52,500 bases of DNA from Cristatella mucedo (lineage: Eukaryota; Bryozoa; Phylactolaemata; Cristatellidae). The stretch is from assembly GCA_009760855.2 (NCBI GenBank), contig WPIO01000070.1, positions 1,425,001 through 1,477,500 of the forward strand. The letters are read 5' to 3'. Shown piece after piece: positions 43,831 through 52,500 of this stretch. A program made the position numbers and the translations under genes. Below the pieces are notes generated by a model, which was given only the letters and a program-made list of their open reading frames with translations, was not told the DNA's origin and made no database searches. How positions within the stretch are numbered: the stretch's first letter is position 1; each line of letters starts with the position of its first letter.

Positions 43831-44101
43831 TTAAAGGTGAGCAACTTACTTTACCTTACCTAGTTAGACCCTAACCAGATGGACAGCTAGGCAAGTGGAC
43901 GTGCTGGAAGGTAGGGAAGGATCAAAGCGAAAGTGCAACTTGTGTCTCATCAGCATAAAAATGAAGTTAAAGGTGAGCAACTTACTTTACCTTACCTAGT
44001 TAGACCCTAACCAGATGGACAGCTAGGCAAGTGGACGTGCTGGAAGGTAGGGAAGGATCAAAGCGAAAGTGCAACTTGTGTCTCATCAGCATAAAAATGA
44101 A
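43831..44101. repeat. 136-bp perfect tandem duplication
   Basis: Units 43831-43966 and 43967-44101 are identical apart from the last junction base. The unit starts ttaaaggtgagcaacttact and ends cagcataaaaatgaag. It is very recent, or an assembly artefact. Confidence 0.95.
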
Positions 44102-44455
44102 AGCCGTCTGCTCAGCGACGAGCCTGACCGAGAGCGTTTATACTTGTGCCCAAATTCACGGTTCCCACCAAAAACGGACATGCATCTAAAAGTCAGAGCT
44201 ACAAGCTTCCAGCAAAGCAACCTTCCAACACAATTGGACGTGAATCGACGGGAAACGCGTGCATATAAACGGTTATGATAAAGAAAGAAATAGTAACCGA
44301 TGGTAGCTGTTTTGTTCGAATGTATTGCAACAATTTGCTGACATAAGAAAAGCAGCCGTTAAGTTCACCAGACTTGGAGCCAAGCATTTCAGCTCTGGTG
44401 CTCTGGGTGCCGTAAAAAAAAATCACCGAACTCTATATCTGATGCTGGAGAACTT

Positions 44456-44515
44456 CTGTAACGCTCGCTGTAACGCTGTAATGCTGTAACGCTCGCTGTA
44501 ACGCTCAGTGGCTGT
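44456..44515. repeat. Short tandem repeat (ctgtaacgctcg)
   Basis: tgtaacgctcgctgtaacgc recurs with small changes over 55 bases. Confidence 0.7.
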
Positions 44516-45264
44516 CGAACGGACCGCCCTACGCAGCCTGCGCGCGGATGTAATCTTGTCGTATTAAGTAAGGTACGGACGCTCCTTTATAGCTTCCGCG
44601 TTGCCTTCCCCGTCGGTATACCATTGCTGTATCGAGGCTTGGGGCTTCGCCGGTATTTGTCATGCGTCGTCGGCGCCATATTGCCAGAGCCCTATTGGGA
44701 AGCGCTGTTCTTGCGGCCTTGAAGGACTCGGGAAGTTCAGGAAGTGCCGCTGCAGCGCGTTTTTAACGATATGGTACTCGTTACAGTGTATCTGGGGGTG
44801 CTCGTATGCTGTGCACACCATAAGACGAGAATGCTGCAAAAGACAGGGTAGTAAACATTTGGATAAGGACAGGAAGGATTTAACTAAAATAATTTTTCTT
44901 AAACAATCTTCAAAGAAATATATACACGCACAGAGCTGAAACGACGAAAAGCTTTGAAATGCTGTCTATCGTAGGCATTATTCCATTCAGCCCTTCATTT
45001 GCAGCTTACGAGTAATGTAAAGTTCGGCCGATTTAATTAAACCCTCATTCGCCTGTATCGCTGCAGATCACTAGCGGCTTGTGATCACTCGGATTTCAGC
45101 CAGCAATACAGGCATGCCGCCCTGAGCAACAAAATCCGCGCTGCTCACTTCCTCCAGACTGCCCTTCTCACTCGGCGGCCACGCCTCTCGCGCTCTCTTC
45201 GTGCTTCTCTTCTTCTCTTCTCGCTCTCTTCCTGCCCGCTGACCTGACTGTGCCTGACTGCGCG

Positions 45265-45460
45265 TGAACCGTATTTGCATGCTGACCCTGTGCGTGTCAC
45301 ATCTAACCGCGTTATGCTTGTCATCGAGCATGCTACCGTTAGCCAGTCGGTCAAGCTTCCTTTGCAGGAAATGTAAAGTGCCTAGAAAGAGATTTCGCTC
45401 TTCTCCGAGGGCGCTATGCAAATGTATTATTATTATTATTATTGCTGTTATTATTATTTC
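45265..45460 (+). mobile_element. LINE (major family) 3' UTR and tail
   Basis: tttgcatgctgaccctgtgc, agtgcctagaaagagatttc, ccgagggcgctatgcaaatg and (att)n. Confidence 0.75.
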
Positions 45461-45597
45461 TGTCATATGAGAAGGTTCGCGAAAGCGAAGGTGGCGCCTG
45501 AGTGGCGCCTCGGAGATCGACTGCGTGGTTTGCGCCGGGTCATCAGGTCATGCGGTAAGTCTATCAAAGAGTAGCAGGTGCGTAGTCGGTGCGAGCG

Positions 45598-45752
45598 CAG
45601 CAGCCTTAGCAGCAGCCTTAGCAGCAGCTTTAGCAGCAGCCTTAGCAGCAGCAGCCTTAGCAGCAGCAGCCTTAGCAGCAGCAGCCTTAGCAGCAGCAGC
45701 CTTAGCAGCAGCTGCAGCCTTAGCAGCCTTAGCAGCCTTAGCAGCAGCAGCG
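45598..45752. repeat. 12-bp minisatellite GCAGCAGCCTTA (interrupted)
   Basis: About a dozen units of 9, 12 or 15 bases. Open in several frames: Ala/Leu, Ser/Leu, or Leu/Arg on the minus strand. Just upstream, an ATG frame (MRRFAKAKVAPEWRLGDRLR) at 45468 runs into a gtaagt at about 45555. No gene is supported. Confidence 0.85.
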
Positions 45753-46254
45753 CTCGCGCTGACCGACAGTCGCAGTGTAGCGGAAGGCCGCTGCGAGTCA
45801 GCTGCAGCAGGTCGCAGGTACAGAAAGTGTGCGAGACTTGACCTTGGCCGGGGCTTCGCTTTCCTTCGACGCCGCCGTTCGAGTTAGAGCTATTGCCCAA
45901 CGAAACGCAACGCAATTATCTCATGCTATGCACATTCGCGAAGGCGCTATTGGCGGGAGCACCAGCTGCTGCTGCTGCACTTCACATCGCTTACGACGTC
46001 GTTTCTTACGACGTCGTTGCTACGGTGCTGTGCATTAAGACTTTACTGGTTACGGATGTGGTCTGAGTCTGAGAGGCGCAATAATCGTAACTTACCAAGT
46101 GCAGAAACTACAGCTTCTCTGCAGCTATCGATTCTTTCAGCGCATCGAAGTCAATGAATGTCAAGTACTATAGATGTATTGCTCGCTTACGTAATAGACA
46201 GAATTGCCAATGGCGCCGGCGCCTGATTAGCCTCAGCCAAAGTAATGCAATAAG

Positions 46255-46400
46255 TAAAGTAAAGGTCGGCTGATCCTTAATTATATAGCGGCAGAAGAAC
46301 CTTAGCGGCTGTCGTCCTGCGTTGCCTGTGAGCAACGCAGGGATCGTCAACTGCAGGACTCTATCGCACGACCAACGCACGGTGTCGACGAGTGAGCACC
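46255..46400 (-). mobile_element. SINE family B-like remnant
   Basis: The reverse complement keeps gtcctgcagttgacgatcc and ggttcttctgccgctatata. The head is partly lost. Confidence 0.4.
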
Positions 46401-46729
46401 TCACTCCCAATGGCGCAGCCGACTGACTTGATGCCGCGACCTTTACTAACGTGAACTATTGGCAAACCCACAGTTATGTTGCCATTTATAGAGCACTACA
46501 CCACGAAGAGGAATTCCGTAGCCAATAGGCAAAGCCGACAATGCGGCGCTCGGTTTGGCACTGCCTGTCAACAGGCAGACGGAGAAATCGATGTCTCGAG
46601 AACGAGAAACCCGAGGAGGCAGCTACAGTTGCACAAGTTGCGACCGGAAGGGGAAGGAGGAGCTCGTGCTATCTACCATCTATGCCGAAGCGGAGCGAAG
46701 ACCTGTATGCTCCCTAGATCTTAGCCCAC

Positions 46730-46885
46730 GGGTAAGTTGCTCGCTCTTCGCAACACAGGTCCTGGGTTCGAGTACTGAAGTGGGGCAATCCTATATTTTC
46801 CACTGCAGGCGGTGGCGATAGCCTCTAAGGCTCTACGGCTGCTATAGAGATGAGGCTGGTAACTCAGCTAACCTTTTCTCTTATA
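46730..46885 (+). mobile_element. SINE family B (diverged)
   Basis: It has the B box gggttcgagtact, then ctgcaggcggtggcgatagc and the end gatgaggctggtaactcagc. Confidence 0.6.
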
Positions 46886-48046
46886 CCAGAGCGGAGTCGA
46901 GTAGAGCATACCTACGTCTAGATGGCTTCGAGCATGGTATATCTATGCCGGACTAAGGGGAGCCGATTGATTGGTGGATTGGCGAAGACTACAGTTCTGA
47001 TATTGCGAACTTGTGAAAATATGCTCACGCCATGGAAATCTCGTGGTGGCACTGGATGCTGAGCACTATGTAGCAACATTTTGACGTAACTGTGTGGAGA
47101 CTGTGGATACTCTGAAGGAAGAGGTACACCAATTTCTGAAGCAAGCGTTAGAACTACCTACTGTAAAAGTCGAGAAAACCAGCTTATAATCTAGGTCTCC
47201 TGCAGCTACTTTTGGCATAGATATATACATCCCTTCCGCTATTCCTGCGACGGTAAATCTATTATGCTAGGTCTGCCGCACACAGGTCTAATGCACTGCA
47301 CTCCCGACACTCAGGTCCGTTTCTTAATTTCTCTTTGCTATTGTGCGCAGTTGCGATTGCAGATTAATATAAGTAAAGTTAAAGGTTAGCGGTTTCTTCA
47401 GCCTCATTTTGTGTAGTGGTAGAAGGGCCATTGGTGCTATTGCCGTGGTTCTTGGGCAGCACAGCATCGTCTACTGCAGGACTCAACTCCACAACATGAC
47501 CCGATCTGATCTGACCTGACCTGGGTCTTGACGTGTGCGAGCACCGTAACCCAGGATAGCTCATTCCATATTTCAACGCCAAACGCTCGGGTTGAGGAGG
47601 CATAACCCGCCCCGTGCCAAGAGGCGTAGCCAACTGACGAATTCGATTCGGTGAGTGTCTATTCGCAATAAGCATTAATAGATCTGTTAATTTGCCCACG
47701 AATGTATTTTCTAGGCTTACTTGTACTTCAAAAACCAGTATACCTCAAAACATCTGTGAAATAGCTCAAGCAGCCACACTAGGGTTGTTCTTCTTCAGAA
47801 TCAATAAGCAGCTCATACCGTAGGAAGAGCGTCCAGCAGGCGTATGCTTTAGTCAGCCGAAACGCAATGACATAAATACTTTGACTAAATTGACTGTGTA
47901 TCATGATGATGACCCCAGCAAGGAAAAAGGTCTGACATTTTACTTAAGTGAAGCTGAGATAGCTTGGTAGTCACAGTAGTCTAATAATCTTGAGAAAAGT
48001 CTTTACGATAGAAGGACACACATATTCCGTTGAAATGCTGCGTATG
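46886..48046. other. Unique region with one SINE B remnant
   Basis: No coding or RNA gene is supported outside the remnant at 47385-47500. Confidence 0.4.
47385..47500 (-). mobile_element. SINE family B-like remnant
   Basis: The reverse complement has gagtcctgcagtagacgatg, ggcccttctaccactacac and gaggctgaag, matching the body and end of family B at low identity. Confidence 0.35.
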
Positions 48047-48356
<310 letters not shown>

Positions 48357-49392
48357 CTTCCTCGCCTACAGACTCTCTGGCGCTAGCCTACTTACAGCTA
48401 CCAAGGGGCCACGAGTTTGTGGCGTGAACAGGACCGATATGCAACGCACAAATAGAAGACTTTACTGACCTTTATTCACAAACGCACAACGTCGCCGCGC
48501 GTCTAGTTCAGTTTTATTCCTTCACTTCTCGCAAACACAAACGCGAAGACGACGTGCTCGTGGGCTCGGAGGAGATTATTGAGCACTGATGTGAATGGAC
48601 ATATACCATCCGAGGAACCTTTGAAATATGAGGTACTTCAGGGATCCGTGCTTGGTCTCATTGTTTTCACGGTTTATACTCTCCCTTTTGCCGATGTGAT
48701 TGCCAAGCACAATCTGGGCTTTCACTTCTATGCAGATGACACTCAATTGTACCTTTGCTTCGATCCCTCACAGCCCTCCAGCACGTCCAAGTCTCTCAAC
48801 TCCCTTGCTGCATGTATTGGTGACATCCGCACATGGATGGCAGCAAACTTTCTTAAATTGAATGATGATAAAACCAACTTACTAGTTATCGGCAAACCGA
48901 ATGGGATTCAGAAATTGAAAAGGTAACGCTTAAAATTGGCTCTGCCAGCATATCTCCGGCTGAATCTGCACGAAATCTATGTGTCATGTTTCAAAGTGAC
49001 ATTTGATTCGATGACAACATCAGCTCCACAGTCAAGTCTGCCTACTTTCAACTACATAAAATTTCTAAAATTCGAGCTTGTTTAGACTGGGATACCTCAT
49101 CTAAGTTGGTCCATGCATTTGTGACATCCCGTCTTGACTTCTGCAACTCACTGGTTGCTGGCCTACCGGCAAGTGCAATCAGGGGCTTACAGCTTGTGCA
49201 AAACTGCTGCTAGGCTTGTCTGTCGTGGTCGTCGCAGTTACCACATCACACCCCCTTCTCGCCGACCTGCATTGGCTCCCAGTCAAGCAACGCATTGACT
49301 TCCAAGGTTTTACCACTCACTTTTTGGTCCTTTCATTCTTTGGCTCCAGCCTACCTATCAGATCTACTTTCCTACCGGGCTAAGCATCGTAC

Positions 49393-49575
49393 CGACCGAG
49401 CCGTGATGGCTCACTAGGTAAGGCGGTTGCTTTTCAAGACCTAGGTCCCGAAGTCGTGGGTTCGCATCCTGCGGTGGGCAATCCTCTATTACCACTGCAA
49501 GCGGTGGTGATAGCCGTAAAGGCTCTTCTGTCACTATAAAAACGAGGCTGTTAAATCAGCTAGTATTTTTAAATT
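49393..49575 (+). mobile_element. SINE family B, inserted in a LINE
   Basis: The head is tRNA-like: A-box-like tggctcactaggtaaggcgg and B-box-like gtgggttcgcatcc. A shared body (gcggtggtgatagccgtaaa) and the end gaggctgttaaatcagctag follow, then a T-run. The flanks are the two halves of one LINE. Confidence 0.75.
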
Positions 49576-49838
49576 TTTTTTTCGGAGTCTAACTGTTTAC
49601 CCATACCTCGTACAAATCTCAAATCCTTTGAAGACCGTGCATTTAGTTCGTATGGTCCCAAAGCCTGGAACTCACTCTCAACCTGCGTCACGACATTTCT
49701 TGACTTGTCCACATTTAAAGGGAAACTAGAGACACATCTATTTATGACATCATTTAGTGGGTCCCTGTGATTCGTCATATGCAAGCTGCCACTAACTATA
49801 CTCACATGCTGACCTTGTGCATGTCATCCCTAACCATA

Positions 49839-50668
49839 ATAATAATAATAATGCACTTGATAAAGCCCCCCACAGAGAACTTAATCTCTTTCTAGGCGCT
49901 TTACATTTGGTGCAAAGGGAAATGCAATTGAATGGTAAGTAAAATCATGCTTGAAAAACAAAACAAACAAAATGAATAATATGGTTAGGGGTGACATGCA
50001 CACGGTCAGCATGCAAACGTGGTTAGTGGCAGCATGCACAGTGTCAGCACGCATAAGCACATCAAGGACGAATCACGGGGACCCACTATATGCCGTCCTA
50101 AATAGGTGTGTTTTAAAGTTCCTTTTAAATGTGGTCACGTCAGGGGATATTCTGACGCAGGTCGGGAGGGAGTTCCAGGCTTTGAGAGCATATTAACTAA
50201 ATGCACGGTCTCCAACGGATTTAAGGTTTGTACGAGGTATTTGTAGACTGTTGGATTCCGAAAAGCGGATGGTACGATGCTTGGCCTGATAGGGTAGTAT
50301 ATCTGAGAGATGGGCAGGAGCCATAGAATGAAGGGACCTAAGAGTGAGCGATAAAACCTTGAAGTCGATCCGTTGCTTGACTGGTAACCAGTGCAGGTCG
50401 GCGAGAAGTGGAGTAGTGTGGCAACTGCGACGCTCCCGGCAGACAAGCCTAGCTGCAGAGTTTTGCACCAGCTGCAATCGCCTGATCCCACATGCTGGTA
50501 GGCCTGTAAGCAGTGAGTTGCAGAAGTCGAGACGGGATGTCACGAATGCATGGACCAACTTGGACTTGGTATTCTTATCTACACAAGTCCGAATTTGAGC
50601 AATGTTATGAAGCTGAAAATAGGCAGATTTGACTGTGGAGCTGATATGGTCGTCTAACGAGAGGTTCA
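49839..50668 (-). mobile_element. LINE (major family), 3' part, inserted in the LINE at 48.6-50.8 kb
   Basis: It starts with the reverse complement of the (ATT)n tail and hairpin. Reading leftward it then has the 3' UTR and an open C-terminal reverse-transcriptase segment (50669 down to 50193, 158 codons, with TSRLDFCNSLLTGLPACGIR). Its 5' truncation point falls exactly where the host copy resumes. Confidence 0.85.
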
Positions 50669-50805
50669 TGTTTTTGCTGCTTTTTATTGAGCATGCCTAC
50701 GACTAACCACTCGATCGTGCTTCATTTGCAGTAAATTTAAAGTGCCTAGAGAGAGATTGAGTTCTCTGAGGGCGCTATATCAGACGTATTTTCATCATTA
50801 TTATT

Positions 50806-51657
50806 TTCATTGGATTGCGTCTGCAACCGTCCAGTGCTGAGACTTGTCTGCATTATGGATAAGGACTTGATATGCTAAGGAGCGCCCTTCGTCACTGACG
50901 TGTTTCTGCTAATGTCGGCATACCTGCATACAGTGGGGCAGCACCTACGAGTAACTAGCCGTGCAACAAGATTTTGGCGCCACCGGTATTCGTCGGCTGT
51001 GACTAGCACTGTTACGAGCGCTGTGTTTTCGATCTAGCCATGACAGGACGTGGAAGTCGCACGCCGAGTTCATAACACCGTCCCACAAACCCTGAGAAAC
51101 CTCCTTACGTTGCCCTCTAACTCGGAAAGGGAGCAATCAAACTCGTGCACACATGCCCCGGTGTCCTCGTCGGGCGGCGTCCGCTTCGCTCCGCTTCTGC
51201 CGCACATCCGGCTCCGAAACTCCTGCCGTCGTCGAAATGTGGTGAGAGCGCTCCCAGCTCCGATCCTTCCGATCCAGCGCGTCGAGGACTCAGCCCAGCA
51301 GGTCACCGTAGGCTGGCCGACTCGCTGTCTGGCTCCGCTGACCTCCGTGGATCCTCCTGGCCTTGACCTTTGCCTGCTCGGGCGCTTCGGCGCACTCGAA
51401 CACTTCGCCTTCCTCTGACGCCGGTGCTCCTGACTCTCCGACTCCCTCGAAATCAAATCTCAATCAAATCTCTCGCTACCGGGGCTTTGCCCCTTTAAAT
51501 AGTTTGAGCTATCCGTCTCCTCCCACTATGCCCACCACGAAACCCGTATAGAGTTGTGTAGGCAATCCCTTCGCTTATCATGAAGCCATAAATTACCCTG
51601 CAATAACCCTACGCTACAAACCTGAATAGCCATTTATGTGCAAAGACACAAAATCCT
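50806..51657. other. CpG-rich unique stretch
   Basis: 51040-51460 is GC- and CpG-rich with overlapping open frames on both strands (122, 128 codons). None has a recognisable domain. It may be a CpG-island promoter or an exon of an unseen gene. Confidence 0.3.
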
Positions 51658-51820
51658 AATAATAATAATAACAACGATAGTATTTCACTTGATACAACAC
51701 TCTCAGAGAACTCAATCTCTTTCTAGGCGCTTTACATTTGCTGCAAAGGAAACACGATCGAGTGGTGAGTACTATCGTGCTTGATAAACAACATGAATAG
51801 CGTGGTTAATGGTGACTGAG
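51658..51820 (-). mobile_element. LINE (major family) 3' end
   Basis: It has an aataataataataacaacgat tail, aacactctcagagaactcaa, ctttctaggcgctttacatt and tgcttgataaacaacatgaa. Confidence 0.75.
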
Positions 51821-51821
51821 C

Positions 51822-52110
51822 TACCAAAAGGGTGACTGAGCTACCAAAGGGCCAGTAACCGCCAATAACCATTGACCATTCATGTGATTCATCGCTTATA
51901 TGCATAGCCATACATCAAAAAATAAGTTTAGATTATTCATTCAACTAATCGCTTATATGCATAGCCCTAAATCAAAACTCACAAAATAGAAACCTCAACC
52001 TAAAGCATTAACATGCTAAAACGATTATTTGCAATATAAATCAGGCGGGACTCATCTAAGAAGCCCCTTGTAGCGAAGTCCCCACGTGGCGAAGTCCCCA
52101 CATGGCGATT
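51822..52110. repeat. Cluster of short direct repeats
   Basis: ggtgactgagctaccaaa occurs twice (51822-51860), tcgcttatatgcatagcc twice (51890, 51949) and gcgaagtccccac twice (52073-52100). The stretch is AT-rich and has no gene. Confidence 0.7.
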
Positions 52111-52500
52111 CGCTACATTATATATATATTTAAGGTCAAATAGAAAATATTGGATATATATATACATTGGAATATTTAAATAAGTGCTCTTTACTGGGTT
52201 GGATATTAACCCATAACAGAAGACTGAATAACATATGCTCATACATAGGGTGCGGAGTTCTTAGTACGAGGCCAACAGACAAGCTACCGTATGTAGCTGA
52301 AGACAACCCGGTCTTAACACGGTCTCCCACGATGCACCTGTAGCACTGGCCCCGTGTCCTGTGCATTGCCCAGCAGCGTTCACAGAGAAGGGGGTGCTTT
52401 AGAGCACCTTGGGCTCATTGAATTCGCTGACCTTGACTCAGTGCTCTCTTGTCGCCAGCCGCTTTTCAAGATTTATAATGAGCGGCTGCAGCCAGCGCGG

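Larger units (their letters stand above)
48579..50805 (+). mobile_element. L2/CR1-like LINE, largest copy: reverse transcriptase to 3' tail, interrupted twice
   Basis: The first part (48579-48926) encodes QGSVLGL, then HFYADDTQLYL, then TWMAANFLKLNDDKTNLLVI. These are reverse-transcriptase palm motifs with the YADD active site. The thumb-region segment (TSRLDFCNSL, LHWLPVKQRIDF, GDRxFSxxxPKAWNSL in sister copies) follows at 48925-49390 with frameshifts. The copy is split by SINE B (about 49393-49575) and by an opposite-strand LINE of the same family (49839-50668). It resumes at 50669 with the 3' UTR and the hairpin 'agtgcctagagagagattga', then a TCATTATTATT tail. It is 5'-truncated and not functional. 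Confidence 0.85.

Noticed and set aside
45463-45915. 150-codon Leu/Arg-rich minus-strand frame
   Set aside because: It consists mainly of the 12-bp minisatellite; no signal or domain outside it.
51050-51090. MTGRG start resembling a histone H4 N-terminus
   Set aside because: The frame stops after eleven codons and none of the following H4 sequence is present.

Overview
This window looks like a piece of an invertebrate metazoan nuclear chromosome. The reasons are two spliced genes from animal protein families, introns of 1.2-4.9 kb with standard GT-AG junctions, and a dense population of non-LTR retrotransposon fragments, tRNA-derived SINEs, LTR-like insertions, microsatellites and one hAT miniature element. 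No bacterial operon structure, CRISPR array or rRNA gene is seen. The species cannot be fixed from the sequence; a marine invertebrate is plausible.

Two protein-coding genes can be assembled exon by exon, both on the + strand. (1) The 3' end of a ZMIZ-type (Miz/SP-RING zinc finger) transcriptional coregulator occupies 850-8193 in four exons. The zinc finger and the N-terminal part lie to the left of the window. (2) A complete four-exon gene for a 201-residue MZB1/pERp1-like (DUF3456, saposin-like) ER-resident protein runs from 18537 to 27983. It has a signal peptide, a CxxC, six cysteines in the mature part and a C-terminal DDEL retrieval signal. A CCAAT box, a TATA box and a poly(A) signal are visible around it. 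A few orphan exon-like stretches (10875-10997, 36045-36269, 36378-36450) and one long unrecognised minus-strand ORF (16419-17123) may belong to other genes but cannot be named.

The rest is mostly repeat-derived. The dominant family is an L2/CR1-like LINE with a reverse transcriptase (FYADD box seen at about 48.7 kb), a 3' hairpin and an (ATT)n tail. More than 25 truncated copies lie in both orientations. A second LINE family (1-110, 11930-12345, 13482-13850, 15655-15965) has a different 3' end. SINE family A joins a tRNA-like head to the same 3' hairpin as the major LINE, so it is probably mobilised by that LINE. SINE family B has a tRNA-like head and an unrelated body. Insertions are nested: LTR-like elements, SINEs and opposite-strand LINEs interrupt older LINE copies, so relative ages can be read. 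At 42761-42945 sits a hAT miniature element of the SPIN/URR1 type, bounded by an 8-bp target duplication.

Layout: 0-10 kb, ZMIZ-like gene with repeat-filled introns; 10-18.4 kb, repeats, a candidate exon, an LTR-like element and a 102-bp palindrome; 18.4-28.5 kb, MZB1-like gene with a 0.4-kb CT tract and many repeats in its first intron; 28.5-52.5 kb, mostly repeats with short unique stretches, a (GA)n block and a 136-bp perfect tandem duplication.
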